Under the pieces are notes generated by a model, which made no database searches, was not told the origin of the DNA, and saw only the letters and a list, made by a program, of their open reading frames with translations. From contig JAEYKW010000024.1 of assembly GCA_023408075.1 (NCBI GenBank), positions 1 through 11,640 of the forward strand: DNA of 11,640 nt. Reading direction: 5' to 3'. Shown here piece after piece: positions 6,241-11,640 of this stretch. This stretch comes from Bacillota bacterium (lineage in GTDB: Bacteria > Bacillota > Clostridia > Christensenellales > SZUA-584). The first letter of the stretch is position 1, and each line of letters begins with the position of its first letter. The position numbers and the translations under genes were made by a program.

Positions 6241-7650
6241 GTGAAGAGAACCAAGAAATTTGTTGCATTACTCCTTTGTGTCGTGACCATTGTGGGATTG
6301 GCGGCTTGTGGTCAGCCGGCCGCAAGCGAATCCGCATCTGCGAGCGAGTCCGTATCTGCGAGCGAATCGCAGTCGACGTCGCCGGAGGCGAGCAGCGGTG
6401 AGAAGATTACGCTTACATTCTCATTATGGGGTGATCCCGCGGAACAGGAGACGACACAGAAAGCTCTGGACGTATACAATGACCAGCAGGACAAAGTATA
6501 TGTTCAAGCGTTGCAGATCGGGCGCGACGAATACAACGAGAAGCTTCAGACCATGGCGACGTCTGGCGAGATGCCGGATTGCGGAATGGTCGCGGAAGAT
6601 ACCGTTTTAGGCTGGGCGAGGGATGGCCTGATGTCTGATATAGATATATATGCAGGTCAGGAAAACAAGCCGCTCGACTATCTCGCATTCAAATATGAAG
6701 GTAAAACCGTTGCCTATTCTGCGGCGAACGAAGTCCTTGGTCTTTGGTACAACAAGAAAATGTTCGATGATGCCGGCGTACCGTATCCGCCCACCACACT
6801 TGATGAAGCATGGACATGGGATCAATTTATTGAGGTTGCCAAGAAGCTGACGCTTGATGCCAATGGCAAACATCCGGGCGAAGATGGTTTCGACAAGGAC
6901 AATATCGTCCAGTACGGTGCTTATGTCAATCAATATACATGGCAGCTTGAAGTTTGGGCACTTTCGAACGGCGGCAGCTTTTTCTCGCCGGATGGCAAAT
7001 CGGTAGTGTTTGATGATGCGGCTATCGAGGCTATGCAGAAGGTTTTTGATCTGCACTTGGTGGAAAACGTCGCGCCTTTAAATGACGGAACTCAGGATAA
7101 TGGTTTTTCCAGCTCTATCGGCGCAGGAAACGTTGCGATGTGCACAGAAGGGCAGTGGGCCACAGGTTTCAGAGGAGCAGGCGTTGACGTTGATTATGGC
7201 GTTGGTGTGTTGCCCTATATGAAACAGAAGGTTGATATCTGCACAGGCGGTACGACAGGCGTGTTTGCCACAACCGAGCATCCGGAAGAAGCAGCGGACT
7301 TCTTAAGATGGTACAACAGTGAAGAAAACAATATAGGTACAATCATGGCCGGATGGTGGATGCCGACAAAATTGAATTGGTATACGGATGCGGATTTGCT
7401 CAAATCCTGGGTGGACGACTGCGAGCTCCGTCAGGCGTTGCCAACCGAAGCTTTCAAAACGGCTATGGTAGACGTCGCTTTAGACTTTGATGTAACCAAA
7501 CCCACATCATGGTACTACACACCAAATCACTATGAAGTCATAGTACAAACATTACAACCGGCATTGGTGGAAGCGATTAACGGCAGCAAGACGGCGAAAG
7601 ATGTTGTCGACGGAGCTCGTGCTGCGATGCAAACTGAGCTCGACGGCTAA
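6241..7650 (+). CDS. ABC transporter sugar-binding lipoprotein (family 1 SBP)
   Basis: This 469-residue extracellular solute-binding protein should be the receptor of the carbohydrate ABC importer encoded next to it. It starts with GTG at 6241, with AAAAGGA ten bases upstream; the nearby alternative GTG at 6232 meets a stop at once. Residues 1-22 are a lipoprotein signal peptide (KRTKK, hydrophobic core, lipobox LAAC at 20-23), so Cys23 would be lipidated and anchored to the outer face of the membrane. A Ser/Ala/Glu-rich flexible linker (about 24-54) precedes the binding domain, which opens with LTFSLWGDPAEQE and contains the usual family pattern including WYNKKMFDDAGV (about 163-174) and GWWMPTK. 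Its neighbours make arabino-oligosaccharides the likely ligand, comparable to AraN of Bacillus. A stem-loop follows the gene before the first permease, which may raise its mRNA level over the permeases. Confidence 0.92.
   Translation: MKRTKKFVALLLCVVTIVGLAACGQPAASESASASESVSASESQSTSPEASSGEKITLTFSLWGDPAEQETTQKALDVYNDQQDKVYVQALQIGRDEYNEKLQTMATSGEMPDCGMVAEDTVLGWARDGLMSDIDIYAGQENKPLDYLAFKYEGKTVAYSAANEVLGLWYNKKMFDDAGVPYPPTTLDEAWTWDQFIEVAKKLTLDANGKHPGEDGFDKDNIVQYGAYVNQYTWQLEVWALSNGGSFFSPDGKSVVFDDAAIEAMQKVFDLHLVENVAPLNDGTQDNGFSSSIGAGNVAMCTEGQWATGFRGAGVDVDYGVGVLPYMKQKVDICTGGTTGVFATTEHPEEAADFLRWYNSEENNIGTIMAGWWMPTKLNWYTDADLLKSWVDDCELRQALPTEAFKTAMVDVALDFDVTKPTSWYYTPNHYEVIVQTLQPALVEAINGSKTAKDVVDGARAAMQTELDG
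6322..6375 (+). repeat. 18-base imperfect tandem repeats encoding the Ser-rich linker
   Basis: Three successive 18-base units start at 6322, 6340 and 6358, each based on GCG AGC GAA TCC GCA TCT. The first two are nearly identical and the third is degenerate at its end. They encode repeats of Ala-Ser-Glu-Ser-(Ala/Val)-Ser in the lipoprotein tether, so linker length may vary by slippage between strains. Confidence 0.65.
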
Positions 7651-7686
7651 TAAACGAATGGTTATTGTGAAGTAACATATGGGTAA

Positions 7687-7725
7687 AGGGCGCCTGGGCA
7701 GCATAAATGTGTATGCGGGCGCCCT
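7687..7725 (+). promoter_or_regulatory. Intercistronic stem-loop after the binding-protein gene
   Basis: AGGGCGCC (7687-7694) pairs with GGCGCCCT (7718-7725), and GCATA (7701-7705) pairs with TATGC (7712-7716) above an asymmetric internal loop, leaving the hexaloop AATGTG. No T tract follows, so it is probably not a full terminator. Structures at this position in sugar ABC operons commonly protect the upstream message from 3' decay, giving more binding protein than permease. Confidence 0.65.
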
Positions 7726-7761
7726 CCCTGATTCTATATCCAAGAAAGTGGGATAAAAGAC

Positions 7762-8700
7762 ATGAAAAATAAGAAAAAAAGGGGAAAAATCGCAATAAAG
7801 GAACAGCGCGCAGCGTATTTATTTTTGATCCCGGCGTTTCTTGGTTTGTCGCTGATCACATATTTGCCTTTAATGGCCGTTTTCGGCATCAGTTTAACGG
7901 ATTTGAACGTAGGTCATTTTATTCAGGGCGGTACGTTGCCGCCGGTCAATTTTGTGGGGCTTGATAATTTTGTTGATATATTTAACAGCCCGAGTATTGA
8001 CTTTCTCAACTCGATTAAGGTTACTGTCATTTTTGCGCTGATTGCCGTTGTCGGCAGTATCATTTACTCAATGATTATAGCGATGCTCTTAAATCGCAAG
8101 ATGCCCGCCCGCGGATTTTTTCGTGCGATTTTCTATATTCCGTATATACTGCCCGCCACCGCGGTTATGATCAGTTGGTGGTTCTTATTAAAGTATGATG
8201 GCGGTTTGATAAACTATATTCTTGTGAATTTAGGCTTTGATAAATCCTATTTCCTGTCTTCTGCGGACACGGCCATACCATCATTGGTTCTTATCGCTGT
8301 CTGGACATCCGGCAACCTGATTGTCATATTTTTGGCAGGGCTGCAAAACGTGCCCCGGGTTTATCACGAGGCTGCGGAAATAGATGGCGCGAATGCCTGG
8401 CAGCGGTTTTGGAAGGTGACGATCCCCTGTATGACGCCTATCATTTTTTACAATCTTCTGATGAGCCTTGTCGTCAATCTGCAGGTTGTCGTACCCGCGC
8501 TGGCCGTCACAAAAGGCGGGCCGGGGAAATCGACGATGTTCATGACATATTTGATGTACCAAACGGGGTTTCGAGGCAGGGAATTGGGGCAAGCTGGTGC
8601 GATTGCGTTTGTGTTTTTTGTCGTGGCCGCGATACTGGCCTTTGTATTGTTTGCCACATCAAAAAGTTGGATGTTTGTTGAGGGAGGAGATGATAAATAA
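7762..8700 (+). CDS. ABC sugar transporter permease, MalF/UgpA type
   Basis: This 312-residue inner-membrane protein is the first of two permease subunits of the importer (binding-protein-dependent transport family). A basic N-terminus (MKNKKKRGKIAIKEQ) precedes six predicted membrane helices; the first is around 18-40 and the last around 275-300. The EAA loop that docks onto the ATPase reads HEAAEIDGANAWQRFWKVTIP at about residues 202-222, with the conserved Glu, Gly209 and Pro222. The ATG at 7762 follows a weak GTGGGAT site about ten bases upstream, 111 bases after the binding-protein gene. Its stop overlaps the start of the next permease by one base (TAATG). By order and type it resembles AraP of Bacillus, but AraP, MalF and UgpA homologues are too alike for a substrate to be read from sequence. 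Confidence 0.92.
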   Translation: MKNKKKRGKIAIKEQRAAYLFLIPAFLGLSLITYLPLMAVFGISLTDLNVGHFIQGGTLPPVNFVGLDNFVDIFNSPSIDFLNSIKVTVIFALIAVVGSIIYSMIIAMLLNRKMPARGFFRAIFYIPYILPATAVMISWWFLLKYDGGLINYILVNLGFDKSYFLSSADTAIPSLVLIAVWTSGNLIVIFLAGLQNVPRVYHEAAEIDGANAWQRFWKVTIPCMTPIIFYNLLMSLVVNLQVVVPALAVTKGGPGKSTMFMTYLMYQTGFRGRELGQAGAIAFVFFVVAAILAFVLFATSKSWMFVEGGDDK

Positions 8701-9581
8701 TGAACGAAACCGCTAAGAGAATGATCGTTGGAAGATCTATAAAAAGCAAAAAGAGAAATCAGAAGGTTGCGGATATTATTTCGTTAATTATCGTCATCTT
8801 ATTGGCAGCGGCCGTCATGCTGCCGTTATGGTGGATGATTCGCTCTTCGCTTATGCAGAGCCTCGAAATATTTAAATGGCCGCCGCAGTTTTTTCCGTCG
8901 GATTGGTTGTTTTCCAATTACGATTTAAAACCGACGACTTTTGACTTTTGGCGGTATTTAGGAAACACGCTGACGATAGTCGTTCCCTGCGTCGTTTTCG
9001 GAACGGTCACGGCGGTTCTTTGCGGCTATGCGTTTGCGCGGCTGCGCTTTAAAGGAAAAAAGTTTCTATTTTCGCTTTGTGTGGGATCAATGCTGCTGCC
9101 GACAATGGTCACGCTTATTCCGCTGTATATAGCATGGTCGAGCCTCGGGCTGACTGATACATACTGGCCGTTGATACTTCCGTATCTGTGCGGAGGAGGA
9201 GCGTTTAATATCTTTCTGATCAGGCAGTTTATCAGGACTCTGCCTAAAGAGCTTGATGAGTCGGCCGTTATTGACGGAGCCGGCTATATGCGCACGCTGG
9301 TCAGCATCATTGTTCCCTCTATCCGGCCGGCTATCATCGTTGTGGCGCTGCTCATCTTCATTACGACATGGAACGATCTCCTGCAGCAAACGATTTATAT
9401 TTCTTCGCGGGAAAAGTATACGATGGCGGTAGGGCTGACGACGTTTATGGGCTCGTTCAAAAACGATTACGCAGGGATGTTTGCGGCGACCTGTCTTTCG
9501 TTTTTGCCGGGCGTCATCGTCTATCTCATAGGTCAGCGTTACTTTGTTGAGGGCATTGTGATGACGGGAATGAAGAACTAA
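8700..9581 (+). CDS. ABC sugar transporter permease, MalG/UgpE type
   Basis: This 293-residue membrane protein is the second permease subunit and should pair with the upstream permease to form the channel. After a basic N-terminus come six predicted helices (first about 24-46, last about 265-285). The EAA motif reads LDESAVIDGAGYMRTLVSIIVP at residues 185-206, with Ser in place of the first Ala, a common MalG-type variant, and conserved Gly193 and Pro206. The start at 8700 shares its A with the TAA of the preceding gene and has a very strong GGGAGGAG site inside the end of that gene, indicating coupled translation. The DUF624 gene follows after ten bases. It resembles AraQ of Bacillus by position. 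Confidence 0.92.
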   Translation: MNETAKRMIVGRSIKSKKRNQKVADIISLIIVILLAAAVMLPLWWMIRSSLMQSLEIFKWPPQFFPSDWLFSNYDLKPTTFDFWRYLGNTLTIVVPCVVFGTVTAVLCGYAFARLRFKGKKFLFSLCVGSMLLPTMVTLIPLYIAWSSLGLTDTYWPLILPYLCGGGAFNIFLIRQFIRTLPKELDESAVIDGAGYMRTLVSIIVPSIRPAIIVVALLIFITTWNDLLQQTIYISSREKYTMAVGLTTFMGSFKNDYAGMFAATCLSFLPGVIVYLIGQRYFVEGIVMTGMKN

Positions 9582-9591
9582 GGGTGAGAAT

Positions 9592-10299
9592 ATGAACATA
9601 ACGGAGATGATTAGGAGAAAAAGATTTGCGCCCGGAAAAGGCGTGACAGAGCCGCCTCCTGAGAAGGGGCTGAAGCTGTTTTTCTTTCTGCTAGGTATCC
9701 ACTTTTGGAAGCTTGTAAAGCTTAACCTGCTGTTTTTGGCATTCAGCATACCCGTCGTGACCATTCCGGCGGCGCTTTGCGGCATGAACCGGGTGCTGAT
9801 TAAGCTGGTGCGCGAGGGCAACTGCTTTTTGTGGGCGGAGTTTATAAAGGAGTTTAAAGCCAATGTGCTCAAAGGCCTGCCGTTTGGCATATTGCAGGCG
9901 TTCCTGCTGTTTGACGCTTACTATTTGCTGAGTCTGAGTACCTCGGCAGCGAACGGCTTTGAACTGATTTCGGGAACGCTGGGCTTTTTGTGCACCGGGT
10001 TTGCGATATTGTTTTTCGGCTATGTCTATGTGCTGCTGCCCACGCTGTCGCTTCCAAATCGATACATCGCCAAAAATGCGCTGATACTGATGTCAATCGA
10101 ATGGAAGACCAATTTCGTAATGCTCGGCGCTGTGCTGATTATGGGGCTTTTCACACTCGCATTTTTTCCGTATACCCTATTCTTTTCGGTGTTCATCACC
10201 GTTGCGCTGACACAAATGATCGTGTGCACCGCAGTCAATGGGCCGCTGCAAAAGCGTATTATCGGGCCTTATGAAGAAAGGCAAAAGGAAGGTAATTAA
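9592..10299 (+). CDS. DUF624/YesL-like integral membrane protein
   Basis: This 235-residue protein matches the DUF624 (YesL) family, whose members sit inside carbohydrate utilisation operons of Firmicutes beside family-1 binding proteins and their permeases; the biochemical role is not established. The family core is visible at about residues 37-103: HFWKLVKLNLLFLAFSIPVV, then TIPAALCGMNRVLIKLVREG. Hydrophobic segments near 41-63, 97-116, 127-150 and 174-210 suggest four or five membrane helices, with a Pro-rich soluble N-terminus. The ATG at 9592 is preceded by AGGGTGAG, which overlaps the stop of the upstream permease; the ATPase gene starts two bases after this one ends. Its tight packing between permeases and ATPase suggests a helper role for the transporter, such as assembly or stability, but that is inference. 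Confidence 0.85.
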   Translation: MNITEMIRRKRFAPGKGVTEPPPEKGLKLFFFLLGIHFWKLVKLNLLFLAFSIPVVTIPAALCGMNRVLIKLVREGNCFLWAEFIKEFKANVLKGLPFGILQAFLLFDAYYLLSLSTSAANGFELISGTLGFLCTGFAILFFGYVYVLLPTLSLPNRYIAKNALILMSIEWKTNFVMLGAVLIMGLFTLAFFPYTLFFSVFITVALTQMIVCTAVNGPLQKRIIGPYEERQKEGN

Positions 10300-10301
10300 T
10301 T

Positions 10302-11420
10302 ATGGCAAACGTAACATTGAAAAATATCAAGAAAGTATATGACAAAGACGTGGTCGCCGTTCAGGAATTCGATCTGGAAATCGCCGACAAAGAATTCGTC
10401 GTGCTTGTCGGGCCGTCGGGCTGCGGTAAATCCACCACGCTGAGAATGGTCGCGGGTCTCGAGGAAATTTCGGACGGCGAGTTGTTCATCGAGGAGAGAC
10501 TTGTGAATGATGTGCCGCCCAAAGACAGGGATATCGCAATGGTCTTTCAGAACTACGCGCTTTACCCGCATATGACGGTGTATGAGAACATGGCGTTTGC
10601 TTTGAAGCTGCGCCGCGTGAGCAAAGCCGATATTGACAAGAAAGTGAAGGAAGCCGCACAGATACTTGGTATTATGGACCTGCTGCAAAGAAAGCCTAAG
10701 GCGCTTTCGGGCGGCCAGCGGCAGCGTGTTGCGATCGGGCGCGCGATTGTGCGGCAGCCGAAAGTTTTTTTGATGGACGAGCCGCTCTCTAACCTCGACG
10801 CCAAGCTCAGGAACCAGATGCGCGCCGAGATCATCAAGCTGCGCAAGGATGTCAATACGACATTTATCTATGTGACGCACGATCAGACCGAAGCGATGAC
10901 GCTTGGCGACCGCATCGTGATCATGAAGGACGGGTACATACAACAGATCGGCACGCCGCAGAAGGTGTTTAACCATCCGGCGAATCTGTTTGTGGCCGGT
11001 TTCATCGGCTCCCCCCAAATGAACTTTTTTGATGTGAAGCTTGAAAAACAGAATAACGGTTATTCCGTTTTGCTGCACGACGTCAGCATACCGCTGCCTG
11101 CCGAGATGAGCATGAAATTGGCTGAAAAGCACACGCCCGAGCAGGAGGTTGTGCTGGGCATACGCCCCGAGCATATGAGCATTGCGACACACGACGAAGT
11201 CGGCGCGATTCACGCGGTGGTGGATGTCTCCGAAATGATGGGCAGTGAGATGCATATCCATCTGAGCGTGGAAGGCAAAGACGTTGTCGTCCGTGTGCCC
11301 ACCGTTGATCTGGATGAGAAATACCGCGGCGGAATCGGCTATTTAAGTGAAATCGACTTCAAGTTCCCGGCGGCGCTCATCCATCTTTTCTCCAAGGAAG
11401 ACGAGAAGAATCTGTTTTAA
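10302..11420 (+). CDS. ABC transporter ATPase, MsmX/UgpC type
   Basis: This 372-residue cytoplasmic ATPase powers the sugar importer. All nucleotide-binding motifs are present: Walker A GPSGCGKST (37-45), Q-loop Gln83 in VFQNYALYPH, signature LSGGQRQR (135-142), Walker B VFLMDEP (155-161) with Glu160, D-loop SNLDAKLR, and H-loop His193 in VTHDQTEAM. After about residue 235 comes the TOBE-type regulatory domain of the MalK/UgpC/MsmX group, including VLGIRPEHM. Length is normal for the group. In Bacillus subtilis the arabinose importer AraNPQ borrows the shared ATPase MsmX encoded elsewhere; here a member of that group is encoded in the operon itself. It begins two bases after the DUF624 gene with AGGAAGG inside that gene. 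A hairpin at 11433-11485 separates it from araA. The C-terminus ends in KEDEKNLF. Confidence 0.95.
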   Translation: MANVTLKNIKKVYDKDVVAVQEFDLEIADKEFVVLVGPSGCGKSTTLRMVAGLEEISDGELFIEERLVNDVPPKDRDIAMVFQNYALYPHMTVYENMAFALKLRRVSKADIDKKVKEAAQILGIMDLLQRKPKALSGGQRQRVAIGRAIVRQPKVFLMDEPLSNLDAKLRNQMRAEIIKLRKDVNTTFIYVTHDQTEAMTLGDRIVIMKDGYIQQIGTPQKVFNHPANLFVAGFIGSPQMNFFDVKLEKQNNGYSVLLHDVSIPLPAEMSMKLAEKHTPEQEVVLGIRPEHMSIATHDEVGAIHAVVDVSEMMGSEMHIHLSVEGKDVVVRVPTVDLDEKYRGGIGYLSEIDFKFPAALIHLFSKEDEKNLF

Positions 11421-11432
11421 TTCAGCTGCACA

Positions 11433-11485
11433 ACCAAACCATAAGCTCCCGGCCTTCGTTTCGGAGGGTCGGCGCTTTGTTTGGT
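11433..11485 (+). promoter_or_regulatory. Long intercistronic hairpin between ATPase and araA
   Basis: Three nested stems are visible: ACCAAAC (11433-11439) with GTTTGGT (11479-11485), AGC (11444-11446) with GCT (11474-11476), and CCGGCC (11449-11454) with GGTCGG (11467-11472, one G-U pair). No T tract follows, so a strong terminator is unlikely. It may set the mRNA ratio or act as a decay barrier between transporter and araA. No convincing promoter is seen between it and araA. Confidence 0.55.
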
Positions 11486-11525
11486 GAACCATTCCACATA
11501 AGAAAACAATAAAAAGGAGATCAAT

Positions 11526-11640
11526 ATGGCCTTTCAATTTTGGTTTGTGGTGGGGTCGCAGCATCTGTACGGCCCCGAGGTATTGAAGGAAGTTGCGGTT
11601 CACGCGCAGACAATGGCGGACGGGTTCAACGCGGACAAGA
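11526..11640 (+). CDS. araA: L-arabinose isomerase, 5' part only
   Basis: The first 38 codons of araA are present before the window ends. The encoded start (FWFVVGSQHLYGPEVLKEV, then HAQTMADGFNAD) is the diagnostic N-terminus of L-arabinose isomerase; Escherichia coli AraA has WFVIGSQHLYGPETL at the same place. The enzyme converts L-arabinose to L-ribulose in the cytoplasm, the first step after the arabinofuranosidases release the sugar. The ATG at 11526 has AAAGGAG seven bases upstream. The gene is 105 bases beyond the ATPase, separated by a hairpin, and is probably part of the same rightward operon. AraB and AraD are expected further right but are not in the window. Catalytic residues lie beyond the cut. 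Confidence 0.95.
   Translation, partial: MAFQFWFVVGSQHLYGPEVLKEVAVHAQTMADGFNADK

Noticed and set aside
10296..11261. Minus-strand open frame of 321 codons opposite the ABC ATPase gene
   Set aside because: The plus strand carries every ABC ATPase motif; the opposite frame is His/Arg-rich, has no known domain and is explained by codon composition.
11482..11515. A separate promoter for araA in the gap after the ATPase gene
   Set aside because: Pairs such as TTGGTG or TTTGTT with weak downstream hexamers match the consensus poorly at both boxes.
1..11640. tRNA, rRNA, CRISPR array or riboswitch
   Set aside because: No cloverleaf, regularly spaced repeats, or recognisable riboswitch core was seen in any spacer.

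Overview
The window looks like part of a Firmicutes chromosome, probably an anaerobic gut- or rumen-type Clostridia. Signs are strong AAGGAG-type ribosome sites, a LAAC lipobox lipoprotein, AT-rich promoters between GC-richer genes, and a Clostridia-style RHS remnant. Lineage cannot be fixed from the sequence alone. The main content is a nearly complete gene set for import and cytoplasmic breakdown of L-arabinose-containing oligosaccharides.

Layout. Bases 1-125 look like the edge of a leftward element, probably an insertion sequence: an extended -10 promoter, a leader hairpin, a Shine-Dalgarno and three codons running off the edge. Bases 126-720 are AT-rich and hold one small unrecognised gene (281-610). 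At about 735 composition changes abruptly to GC-rich: a 5'-truncated RHS core fragment (735-1076). A strong, probably bidirectional hairpin terminator at 1206-1230 separates this accessory zone from the sugar cluster.

The sugar cluster has two divergent arms. Leftward run a LacI-family repressor gene (3824-2781) and a GH51 alpha-L-arabinofuranosidase gene (2771-1266); the repressor stop codon lies inside the GH51 ribosome site. Rightward run a GH127 beta-L-arabinofuranosidase (4147-6174), an ABC lipoprotein substrate-binding protein (6241-7650), two ABC permeases (7762-8700 and 8700-9581), a DUF624/YesL-like membrane protein (9592-10299), an MsmX/UgpC-type ABC ATPase (10302-11420) and the first 38 codons of araA, L-arabinose isomerase (from 11526). 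The 322-base divergent spacer carries three copies of the palindrome TAAACGTTTA. One fills the -35/-10 spacer of the repressor promoter, one lies just downstream of the predicted GH127 transcription start, and one is between them. This is a clear picture of LacI-type autoregulation and repression of both arms.

How it works together (inference from families): arabino-oligosaccharides are bound by the lipoprotein and imported by the two-permease/ATPase complex. Two enzymes without signal peptides, one for alpha- and one for beta-linked arabinofuranose, trim them in the cytoplasm, and AraA converts L-arabinose to L-ribulose. No extracellular arabinanase, AraB or AraD lies in the window. Having a GH127 as first gene of the transport operon suggests plant glycans with beta-L-arabinofuranose, such as extensin-type hydroxyproline arabinosides, as well as ordinary arabinan or arabinoxylan fragments. 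I see no wholly new system; the most open points are the operator geometry, an unexplained 17-base palindrome (4003-4019), two intercistronic hairpins, and the possible RHS-orphan/immunity remnant.
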